Origin: an uncultured Blautia sp.
GTDB taxonomy: Bacteria; Bacillota; Clostridia; Lachnospirales; Lachnospiraceae
Reading direction: 5' to 3'
Assembly (NCBI GenBank): GCA_900765525.1
Contig: CAAFRY010000318.1
Location: 1-11,431, forward strand
DNA: 11,431 nt
Shown here: positions 1-5,797 of the stretch, one piece after another
Layout of the letters: each line of letters starts with the position of its first letter
How positions within the stretch are numbered: the stretch's first letter is position 1
Program-made: the position numbers and the translations under genes
The notes under the pieces: model-generated
Told to the model about the DNA's origin: nothing
Databases searched by the model: none
Seen by the model: the letters and a program-made list of their open reading frames with translations, nothing else

Positions 1-471
1 GAGTTTGTTATTAGGTTTACCTATATTCTTAAGAATGGTGCATTAAGGATTCTGCAGGAATACACTAATTTGTCAAAAAATAGAATGTCCTTCAGTATTG
101 GACTTCATCCCTACTTTAAAATTCCGGGAAAGGCAGAGATTCACATATTAGCTTCAAAACTTCGAAACACTATTACCGGAGAAATACAGGACTATGGAGG
201 AAGTTTGCCTTTCGAGGAAGAAGAATTCGGCTATTTATTTTTAAATAACCAACGGCAGGAAGTGGTGGCTGATTTTAGAGAATATAAACTGAACCTATCC
301 TTTGGAAATGCATTTAAATATTTACTGGTATGGTATGTAAAAGCAGAAAAATTCATTTGTATAGAACCTTGGAGCGCAGGTCCAAACGCTATGAATACAA
401 AGGAAGACCTACTTTGGTTGGAACCTGAAGAAAGTTTAAAAACATGGGTGGAAATAAAGCTGGAAAAATAA
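1..471 (+). CDS. Aldose 1-epimerase family protein, C-terminal half (5' end outside window)
   Basis: The frame is open from base 1 to the TAA at 469-471, giving 156 residues of what is normally a protein of about 290. A TTG at position 70 is only an internal codon, because family-like sequence (VIRFTYILKNGALRIL) precedes it. The block FSIGLHPYFKIPG carries the conserved HPYF, with the likely catalytic His at codon 106-108. Near the end CIEPWSAGPNAMN holds the Glu (364-366) that acts as the second catalytic residue in galactose mutarotases, followed by the usual hydrophobic-acidic tail (LEPEESLKTWVEIKL). Members interconvert alpha and beta anomers of free or phosphorylated hexoses in the cytoplasm. 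The exact sugar cannot be read from this half. The gene is more A+T rich than the genes further right, which may reflect a different origin. No terminator hairpin with a T run is seen in the 50 bases after it. Confidence 0.85.
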   Translation, partial: EFVIRFTYILKNGALRILQEYTNLSKNRMSFSIGLHPYFKIPGKAEIHILASKLRNTITGEIQDYGGSLPFEEEEFGYLFLNNQRQEVVADFREYKLNLSFGNAFKYLLVWYVKAEKFICIEPWSAGPNAMNTKEDLLWLEPEESLKTWVEIKLEK

Positions 472-521
472 AACTCTAAAACCAGTTGCAGAATGAGCAA
501 GATAATTTTGGGTTCCAAGGT

Positions 522-707
522 TTATTTTAAATAAGTTTCTCCCCACTCTCCAATTGCATCAAAAACCGGAATCAGAGCTTTTCCGCTTGGAGCCAGTGAA
601 TATTCCACATGAGGAGGTATTTCGTTGAACTGCTCTCGATGAACCAGGCCCTGCTCTTCTAAATCTTTCAGAGTTGCAGAGAGCATGGTGTTGGAAATAT
701 TTGTGGA
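522..707 (-). pseudogene. HxlR-type winged-helix regulator, C-terminal remnant
   Basis: Read on the minus strand, the stop is the complement of 522-524. The last 60 or so codons spell a typical HxlR C-terminal half: NISNTMLSATLKDLEEQGLV (end of recognition helix and wing), then HREQFNEIPPHVEYSLAPSG and ALIPVFDAIGEWGETYL. HxlR proteins are small cytosolic DNA-binding repressors or activators of about 105-120 residues. Here the first 45-55 residues are missing. The frame stays open only to 746, meets a stop at 747-749, and its only Met (complement of 685-687) sits inside the recognition helix. The residues just upstream (FFKISGFSTN) could be read loosely as more HxlR sequence, so the break may lie anywhere from 705 to 740. 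No promoter or ribosome binding site is seen. I call it a truncated, non-functional remnant. Confidence 0.8.
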
Positions 708-864
708 GAATCCCGAAATTTTGAAAAAGGCTTTTGAGACAGCAGATTATCTGCCTAAGATGTACAATGAGAAGACCGGACATAAGCTGGGAATGTTCTG
801 CCTGGATGAAGCTGTTGCGGAGTTTTGCAGCCTCAGGGGCGTGGAAGAATCTCTGGATATGTAA
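700..864 (+). pseudogene. Unrecognised protein, C-terminal tail remnant
   Basis: The plus frame from about 700 to the TAA at 862-864 encodes roughly 54 residues, beginning FVENPEILKKAFETADYLP and ending CSLRGVEESLDM. It looks like a real protein tail: mixed charged and hydrophobic helices, ordinary codon use for this window, and a terminator hairpin 24 bases after the stop. I do not recognise the family. The only ATG upstream (685) lies inside sequence that codes for the HxlR remnant on the other strand and has no ribosome binding site. The 5' part of the gene therefore seems to be lost or moved elsewhere. A short functional ORF of 59 codons from 685 is possible but unlikely. Confidence 0.5.
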
Positions 865-879
865 ATATATGAATTTTTG

Positions 880-935
880 CAAAAAGAAGAGGGACTATGG
901 CATCATCATTCATGCCGCAGTCCCTCTCCTTTTGC
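880..935 (-). terminator. Intrinsic terminator of ilvE, probably bidirectional
   Basis: The arms AGAGGGACT (888-896) and AGTCCCTCT (919-927) pair perfectly. The inner arms GGCAT (899-903) and ATGCC (912-916) continue the stem across one A-C mismatch, leaving an 8-base loop. On the minus strand the stem is followed by TCTTTTTGC, a good T run 14 bases past the ilvE stop. On the plus strand it is followed by CCTTTTG, a weaker run, so it may also end transcripts of the remnant that stops at 864. Confidence 0.88.
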
Positions 936-941
936 ATAGGA

Positions 942-1967
942 TTATTCAATAACTTTAATCCAGCCTTTGGGAGCTTCGATTCTTCCCATCTGGATACCAG
1001 TCAGAGTATCATACAGTTTCTGGGTGGTGGGGCCCATTTTTTCCATACCGCTGGGCAGGCAGATTTCTTTGCCGTGGTCCACAATCTTTCCTACCGGAGA
1101 GATAACGGCTGCTGTTCCGCAAAGACCACATTCTGCAAAGTCTTTTACTTCGTCCAGGTAAACTTCTCTTTCCTCAACTTCCAGACCCAGATATTCTTTG
1201 GCAACATATACCAGAGAACGACGGGTAATGGAAGGAAGGATACTGTCGGATTTTGGAGTTACAACCTTGTTGTCTTTGGTGATAAACAGGAAGTTGGCGC
1301 CGCCGGTTTCCTCTACTTTTGTTCTGGTACCGGCATCCAAATACATGTTTTCGTCATAACCCTGCTTGTGAGCGTCCACGATTGCATGAAGACTCATTGC
1401 ATAGTTCAGGCCGGCTTTGATGTGTCCGGTTCCGTGAGGTGCAGCCCTATCAAAGTCACTGACACGGATTACGATAGGTTTGGCGCCGCCTTTAAAGTAA
1501 GGCCCTACCGGTGTGGTGAATACACGGAACTGGTATTCATCAGCAGGCTTAACTCCGATGACAGGATTGCTGCCGAACATATAGGGACGAATGTAAAGGG
1601 TTGCTCCTGAACCGTAGGGGGGAACATAAGCGGCATTGGCCTTTACTGTTTCTGCTACAGCCTCTACAAAACGGTCAGCCGGAAAAACAGGCATTTCCAG
1701 TCTGGCTGCTGACTGTTCCATACGTTCTCCATTTAAATCCGGGCGGAAAATAACAATATGTCCATCCTCTGTGGTGTAAGCCTTCAGTCCTTCGAAGACA
1801 GTTTGTGCGTACTGCAGTACGCCGGCACATTCGCTGATAACAACCATATCGTCCTGGGTAAGGCCTCCCTCATCCCAGGCTCCGTCTTTAAAATTAGATA
1901 CATAACGGTAATCGGTTTTCATATAACTAAAACCCAGATTAGACCAGTCAATGTTCTTTTTTTCCAT
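942..1967 (-). CDS. ilvE: Branched-chain-amino-acid aminotransferase
   Basis: This cytosolic PLP enzyme (fold type IV) makes the last transamination step of Leu, Ile and Val synthesis with glutamate as donor, and the first step of their breakdown. With the start at 1967 it has 341 residues, the usual length of the longer BCAT subgroup. Visible family blocks are LQYAQTVFEGLKAY near the N-terminus, TLYIRPYMFGSNPVIG, HGTGHIKAGLNYAMSLHA with the PLP-binding Lys at about residue 184, EETGGANFLF with the conserved Glu at about 220, and CGTAAVISPVG (phosphate contact). The start at 1967 is preferred over the ATG five codons upstream (1980-1982), because that ATG overlaps the ribosome binding site GGAGGAA (complement of 1974-1980), which sits correctly for 1967. 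The gene stands alone, with its own promoter and terminator, divergent from the XpaC-family gene. Confidence 0.97.
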   Translation of the reverse strand: MEKKNIDWSNLGFSYMKTDYRYVSNFKDGAWDEGGLTQDDMVVISECAGVLQYAQTVFEGLKAYTTEDGHIVIFRPDLNGERMEQSAARLEMPVFPADRFVEAVAETVKANAAYVPPYGSGATLYIRPYMFGSNPVIGVKPADEYQFRVFTTPVGPYFKGGAKPIVIRVSDFDRAAPHGTGHIKAGLNYAMSLHAIVDAHKQGYDENMYLDAGTRTKVEETGGANFLFITKDNKVVTPKSDSILPSITRRSLVYVAKEYLGLEVEEREVYLDEVKDFAECGLCGTAAVISPVGKIVDHGKEICLPSGMEKMGPTTQKLYDTLTGIQMGRIEAPKGWIKVIE

Positions 1968-1973
1968 GATAAG

Positions 1974-2002
1974 TTCCTCCAATCTGCCGCAGTTGTGCGG
2001 TA
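1974..2002 (-). promoter_or_regulatory. ilvE ribosome binding site with adjoining hairpin
   Basis: On the minus strand CCGCA-CAAC-TGCGG (complement of 1987-2000) forms a 5-bp stem with a 4-base loop, extendable by a G-T and an A-T pair to 1985-2002. It ends only a few bases before the GGAGGAA at 1974-1980. There is no T run, so it is not a terminator. It may protect the 5' end or set access to the ribosome binding site. The ribosome binding site is clear; a regulatory role for the hairpin is inference. Confidence 0.5.
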
Positions 2003-2014
2003 TGTATTATATTT

Positions 2015-2029
2015 ACATTTCTGTAACTT
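2015..2029 (-). promoter_or_regulatory. Candidate CodY-like operator of ilvE
   Basis: The minus strand reads AAGTTACAGAAATGT here, matching the CodY consensus AATTTTCWGAAAATT at 11 of 15 positions by eye. It contains the inverted repeat TTACA-TTTC-TGTAA (2013-2026). The site lies about 5 to 20 bases downstream of the predicted ilvE start point, where a bound repressor would block transcription. CodY is known to repress branched-chain amino acid genes in many Bacillota when these amino acids are plentiful. Four mismatches make this a weak match, and a CodY gene is not in the window. Confidence 0.35.
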
Positions 2030-2040
2030 AATTTTTTACC

Positions 2041-2069
2041 ATTATAAAACTTTAATGTGCGAATTGCAA
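2041..2069 (-). promoter_or_regulatory. Sigma-A promoter of ilvE
   Basis: On the minus strand the -35 box TTGCAA (complement of 2064-2069) and the perfect -10 box TATAAT (complement of 2041-2046) are separated by 17 bases. The expected start point is near 2034, giving a leader of about 67 bases before the ilvE ATG. Confidence 0.82.
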
Positions 2070-2080
2070 TAGAAGTTCCG

Positions 2081-2109
2081 TTGCTTTTTTTCACCCAATC
2101 ATATATAAT
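2081..2109 (+). promoter_or_regulatory. Sigma-A promoter of the XpaC-TelA-ispG-polC run
   Basis: The -35 box TTGCTT (2081-2086) and the perfect -10 box TATAAT (2104-2109) have the ideal 17-base spacer, which is T-rich at its 5' end. The expected start point is near 2116. It is back to back with the ilvE promoter. It is the only convincing promoter I see for the plus-strand genes from 2241 onward. Confidence 0.8.
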
Positions 2110-2115
2110 TTACCA

Positions 2116-2240
2116 TGAAAGCCCCGGACTGCGGCGGTGCAGAGTGCAAGCTAGCTTGCACGGAGGCACAGGCGTCCCGGAAAGTGGGAATGGAGTCGTC
2201 AGATGGAGGACTATGACAGAAAACAGCGAGGAGTGAGATT
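2116..2240 (+). promoter_or_regulatory. Structured 5' leader before the XpaC-family gene
   Basis: About 125 bases lie between the predicted start point and the ATG at 2241. Nested complementary segments suggest one long imperfect hairpin: CCGGAC (2124-2129) with GTCC-CGG (2174-2180), GTGC (2137-2140) with GCAC (2166-2169), and an apical perfect palindrome (2144-2161). No T run follows, so it is not an obvious terminator. Downstream are two tiny ORFs: ATG at 2203, 15 codons, with GGAG at 2192-2195 and a stop at 2248 overlapping the main start; and ATG at 2213, 7 codons, ending at 2236. The main ribosome binding site GAGGAG is at 2228-2233. I do not recognise a known riboswitch class. A regulatory role is inferred from structure only. 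Confidence 0.4.
2144..2161. repeat. Perfect 18-bp palindrome in the leader
   Basis: The sequence GTGCAAGCT-AGCTTGCAC is its own reverse complement over all 18 bases and stops being symmetric one base further out. In DNA it could be a two-fold operator for a dimeric regulator about 30-45 bases downstream of the start point. In RNA it could form the tip of a hairpin, although the central bases could not all pair in a tight loop. Confidence 0.75.
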
Positions 2241-3569
2241 ATGGCTGTAAATGACTGGAATAATCTGGGAAGAGATGTGAAGGACATTGTACAGAATGCA
2301 ATAGATACCGGGGATTTCGGCAGATTGAACCGGGATTTGGGAGTTACCCTGGAGAATGCCCTGGGAAATGTGGCGGAAAGCCTGCGAAACGGAATGAGAA
2401 ACGGAAGAAATGGGATGGGCGGACCGGGTCCTCAGCCGGGACCCCAAGGAGGCCAGGGGGCTTACGGGACAATGGGAAGTACAGGACCTTACGGAGAAGA
2501 AGGTCCAACGCCATACGGCCCGGGAAACGGATTTAGTACAAACTACAGCTACCGGCCCTTCGGAGGCTACAGAAACTCGGCTCAGTCTAAGAGATACCAG
2601 GAAGCCAGAGAAGAGTTTGCTTTGTTTGTAAATACCGGATGGGCCAGGGCCCTGGGCATTTTATTCACCACCCTGGGAGTGGCTCTGACGATTATGTTTG
2701 GCCTGACCACAGTTACCTTCGGGCTGCTGTCTCTTTTTATAGCAGGAGTGGAGGCCAAGTTGGGTATCCTGATGGCCGTATTTGTGCCGGCTACGGTTCT
2801 GAGTCTTGTAATGGCTCTGTGCGGCAATAAACTGCGTAAAAGGATTGGAAGGTTCCGCTCTTATGTAAAGACCCTGAACGGAAAGCCTTATGGCAACATT
2901 CGGGAGCTGGCCAAAAATGCAGGGAAATCCGAAAGCTTTGTCCGCAAAGATTTAAAGAAAATGATAAAAAAGAGAATGTTCCTGGAGGGACATCTGGATA
3001 AAGAAGAAACCTGTCTGATTGCCAGCGACGAAGCTTTTGCCCAATATCAGCAGACAGCGGAAAACATAGAAAAGCAAAAGGCCCAGGAAGCAAAGAAACC
3101 GGAGCGGGAGCTGTCTGAGGAGGCCAGGAAAATTATCCAAGAGGGCAACCGTTATATTGAGGAAATCCGCAGAAGCAATGATGCTATTCCGGGAGTGGAG
3201 ATTTCCAATAAGATGTATCATCTGGAAAATGTTATCCGCAGAATTTTCCAGAGGGTGGAGCAGCATCCGGAGCTGATTGATGATTTGCATAAATTCATGG
3301 ATTATTACCTGCCCACCACCATGAAACTGCTCAATGCTTATGAAGAGCTGGACAAGCAGGATATGGAAGGAGAAAATATTTCCAGCGCCAAGCAGGAAAT
3401 TGAAAATACTTTGGACACTATAAACACAGCCTTTGAGAATCTTCTGGACAGTTTTTACAAAGAGACGGCCTGGGATGTTTCTACGGATATATCTGTTTTA
3501 AAGACCATGCTGGCCCAGGAGGGGCTTACCGGAAAAGATGATTTTAAAGGAAAGGAAAAAGAATCATGA
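2241..3569 (+). CDS. XpaC family (5-bromo-4-chloroindolyl phosphate hydrolysis family) membrane protein
   Basis: This 442-residue protein matches the clostridial XpaC family, whose biochemical role is unknown. The family name comes from a Bacillus subtilis gene linked to X-phosphate hydrolysis, and no phosphatase motif is visible here. Domain order as seen: a helical N-terminus (1-52); a Gly/Pro/Gln/Tyr-rich low-complexity stretch (about 55-112); a hydrophobic region of two or three membrane segments (about 137-168 and 173-194) closed by the basic NKLRKRIGRFR; a segment resembling a winged helix (about 215-262, GNIRELAKNAGKSESFVRKD); a charged linker (270-295); and a C-terminal helical domain (about 295-425) with KFMDYYLPTTMKLLNAYEEL, the most family-like block. 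It is longer than B. subtilis XpaC, mainly at the N-terminus. GAGGAG at 2228-2233 fixes the start. The gene overlaps the next by ATGA, so the two are translationally coupled. I am confident of the family, not of a function. Confidence 0.85.
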   Translation: MAVNDWNNLGRDVKDIVQNAIDTGDFGRLNRDLGVTLENALGNVAESLRNGMRNGRNGMGGPGPQPGPQGGQGAYGTMGSTGPYGEEGPTPYGPGNGFSTNYSYRPFGGYRNSAQSKRYQEAREEFALFVNTGWARALGILFTTLGVALTIMFGLTTVTFGLLSLFIAGVEAKLGILMAVFVPATVLSLVMALCGNKLRKRIGRFRSYVKTLNGKPYGNIRELAKNAGKSESFVRKDLKKMIKKRMFLEGHLDKEETCLIASDEAFAQYQQTAENIEKQKAQEAKKPERELSEEARKIIQEGNRYIEEIRRSNDAIPGVEISNKMYHLENVIRRIFQRVEQHPELIDDLHKFMDYYLPTTMKLLNAYEELDKQDMEGENISSAKQEIENTLDTINTAFENLLDSFYKETAWDVSTDISVLKTMLAQEGLTGKDDFKGKEKES

Positions 3570-4705
3570 GCGATGAATTAAAGGATTTTACTGTAACCCC
3601 TACGTTGACCTTTGAGCCTTTGAAGGAGGAGGCCCCGGTGGCTCCGGTGAAGGAAGAGCCGCCTCAGCCTAAAATGGACGACAGCATTTTATCTCCCCAG
3701 GAGCGGAAAATGGTGGACGATTTTTCCAAGCAGATTGACATCCGCAACTCTGCAGCCATTCTTCAGTATGGGGCGGGAACCCAGAAAAAGATGGCGGATT
3801 TTTCCGAGGAAGCCCTGGACAAGGTGCGTACCAAGGACTTAGGAGAAGTAGGAGATTTACTGGAAAATGTAGTATCTGAGCTGAAAAATTTTGATGCTGA
3901 GGAAGAGCGCAAGGGTATCATGGGATTTTTCAAAAAAGGCACAGATAAGCTTCAATCCCTGAAAAATAAATACTCTAAGGCGGAAGCCAATATCAATAAG
4001 ATTGTGGAAATGCTGGAAAAGCACCAGATTCAGCTGATGAAGGATGCGGCCACCATGGATAAAATGTATGAGCTGAACCTGAATTATTTTAAAGAACTTT
4101 CCATGTATATTCTGGCGGGAAAGAAAAAACTGGAGGAAATCCGTTCCACAGAGCTTCCCCAGCTTCTCAGCAAGGCTCAGTCTACCAATCTGCCGGAGGA
4201 CGCTCAGGCTGCCAAGGATTTGGATTCTCTCTGCGACCGTTTTGAGAAGAAAATTCACGACTTGGAGCTGACCCGCATGATAGCCATTCAGACTGCGCCT
4301 CAGATTCGTCTGGTGCAGGGAAATGATACTCTGATGGCAGAAAAAATACAGTCCACCATTGTAAACACCATTCCTCTCTGGAAAAGCCAGATGGTTATTG
4401 CGCTGGGCGTAGCACACTCCACAGAAGCAGCCAGAGCCCAGAGAGAGGTTACCGATATGACCAACGCTTTGCTGCAGAAAAATGCAGAATCCTTAAAAAT
4501 GGCTACCCTGGAAGCAGCCAGAGAGTCTGAACGTGGTATTGTGGATATAGAAACGCTGAAGAAGACCAATGAATCTTTGATAAGCACTTTTGACGAAGTG
4601 ATGAATATTCAGAGAGAGGGACGGGAAAAGAGAAGAGCTGCTGAAGCGGAGATGTACCGTCTGGAAGGAGAACTGAAGCAAAAGCTGCTGCAGATTCAGG
4701 GATAG
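3566..4705 (+). CDS. Toxic anion resistance protein, TelA family
   Basis: This 379-residue protein is nearly all helical and hydrophilic, with no signal peptide or membrane segment, so it is likely cytosolic or bound to the membrane through its XpaC partner. The first 40 residues are Pro/Glu-rich. The family core follows, with ILQYGAGTQKKMADFSEEAL, DLLENVVSELKNFD and the most conserved block, ELTRMIAIQTAPQIRLVQGN to NTIPLWKSQMVIALG (about residues 234-283). A charged coiled coil (about 330-378) ends the protein. TelA proteins were named from plasmid tellurite resistance, but in chromosomes their role is unsettled and has been tied to envelope stress and resistance to antimicrobial agents. The start ATG lies inside the stop region of the upstream gene (ATGA), with GGAAAGG just before it. 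ispG follows after 21 bases. Confidence 0.93.
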   Translation: MSDELKDFTVTPTLTFEPLKEEAPVAPVKEEPPQPKMDDSILSPQERKMVDDFSKQIDIRNSAAILQYGAGTQKKMADFSEEALDKVRTKDLGEVGDLLENVVSELKNFDAEEERKGIMGFFKKGTDKLQSLKNKYSKAEANINKIVEMLEKHQIQLMKDAATMDKMYELNLNYFKELSMYILAGKKKLEEIRSTELPQLLSKAQSTNLPEDAQAAKDLDSLCDRFEKKIHDLELTRMIAIQTAPQIRLVQGNDTLMAEKIQSTIVNTIPLWKSQMVIALGVAHSTEAARAQREVTDMTNALLQKNAESLKMATLEAARESERGIVDIETLKKTNESLISTFDEVMNIQREGREKRRAAEAEMYRLEGELKQKLLQIQG

Positions 4706-4726
4706 ATTCCGGAAGGAGGAAAAGTC

Positions 4727-5779
4727 ATGTATCGGGACCATACCAGAGTAGTGCAGATTGGAGACCGGAAAATCGGCGGGGGAAACCCCATTCTCATCCA
4801 GTCTATGACTAATACAAAAACAGAAGATGTGAAGGCTACGGTAAAGCAGATACTGGATTTAGAGGCAGCAGGCTGCGAAATTATACGCTGTACCGTGCCA
4901 ACTCAGGAGGCTGCCGACGCTCTCAGGGAGATTAAAAAGCAGATACACATCCCTCTGGTGGCGGACATTCATTTTGATTATAAAATGGCCATAGCGGCCA
5001 TGGAAAACGGTGCGGATAAAATCCGTATCAATCCGGGAAACATTGGGGGAAAAGAGAAGATTAAGGCTGTGGTAGACACAGCCAGAGAACGGAATATTCC
5101 CATTCGTGTAGGCGTAAACAGCGGCTCCCTGGAAAAGGAGCTGGTGGAAAAATACCAGGGTGTCACAGCAGAGGGGCTGGTGGAAAGCGCCCTGGATAAG
5201 GTGAAAATCATTGAGGATTTAGGCTATGACAATCTGGTTATCAGCATTAAATCTTCGGATGTGATGATGTGCGTAAAAGCCCATGAGCTGCTGGCCGCCC
5301 GGTCCTCCTATCCGCTTCATGTGGGGATTACAGAGGCGGGAACCCTGTATTCAGGAAATATAAAATCAGCAGTGGGGCTGGGGATTATCTTGTACCAGGG
5401 AATCGGTGATACTATCCGGGTATCCCTTACCGGGGACCCGGTGGAAGAGATTAAATCTGCCAAGAGAATCCTGAAAACTCTGAATCTGAGAACCGGAGGC
5501 GTGGAAGTGGTATCCTGTCCCACCTGCGGCAGGACCCAGATAGATTTAATCGGTCTGGCCAACCAGGTAGAAACTATGGTGCAGCAGTATCCTCTGGATA
5601 TTAAGGTTGCTGTTATGGGCTGTGTGGTAAACGGCCCGGGAGAAGCCAGAGAGGCTGACATCGGAATTGCAGGAGGAAAGGGCGTAGGACTTTTGATAAA
5701 GAAAGGCGAAATCATAAAAAAAGTGCCGGAAGCACAGCTTCTGGATACCCTTCGCCAAGAACTGGAAAATTGGAATTAA
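4727..5779 (+). CDS. ispG: 4-hydroxy-3-methylbut-2-enyl diphosphate synthase (flavodoxin)
   Basis: IspG (GcpE) reduces 2-C-methyl-erythritol 2,4-cyclodiphosphate to HMBPP, the step before last in the MEP route to isoprenoid units. It uses a [4Fe-4S] cluster and electrons from flavodoxin or ferredoxin. The 350 residues match the short bacterial form, a TIM barrel followed by a cluster domain, without the insert of plant enzymes. Visible motifs are GGGNPILIQSMTNT and DVKATVKQI at the start, VADIHFDYKMAI and KIRINPGNIG in the barrel, and the cluster ligands Cys264, Cys267 (SCPTCGR) and Cys299 (GCVVNGPGEA), with the conserved Glu at 306. AAGGAGG upstream fixes the start. In many Clostridia ispG follows dxr and rseP; here the XpaC-TelA pair takes that place, and polC follows after 18 bases. 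Confidence 0.98.
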   Translation: MYRDHTRVVQIGDRKIGGGNPILIQSMTNTKTEDVKATVKQILDLEAAGCEIIRCTVPTQEAADALREIKKQIHIPLVADIHFDYKMAIAAMENGADKIRINPGNIGGKEKIKAVVDTARERNIPIRVGVNSGSLEKELVEKYQGVTAEGLVESALDKVKIIEDLGYDNLVISIKSSDVMMCVKAHELLAARSSYPLHVGITEAGTLYSGNIKSAVGLGIILYQGIGDTIRVSLTGDPVEEIKSAKRILKTLNLRTGGVEVVSCPTCGRTQIDLIGLANQVETMVQQYPLDIKVAVMGCVVNGPGEAREADIGIAGGKGVGLLIKKGEIIKKVPEAQLLDTLRQELENWN

Positions 5780-5797
5780 ACAGGGAGGCATTGCTTC

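Noticed and set aside
472..521. Possible terminator after the epimerase gene
   Set aside because: Only very short complementary pieces (such as TTGC with GCAA) are present and no T run follows a stem.
897..1610. A 237-codon plus-strand open frame over the terminator and ilvE
   Set aside because: It is antisense to clear ilvE motifs and starts inside the terminator stem; it has no family-like sequence.
2114..2215. A 33-codon plus-strand ORF starting with ATG at 2115
   Set aside because: The ATG lies at the predicted transcription start, so it would have no ribosome binding site, and the sequence is better explained as structured leader.
3857..4417. A 186-codon minus-strand open frame inside the TelA-family gene
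   Set aside because: It is antisense to the conserved TelA core; the Leu/His/Phe-rich composition is typical of a reverse reading of a helical charged protein.
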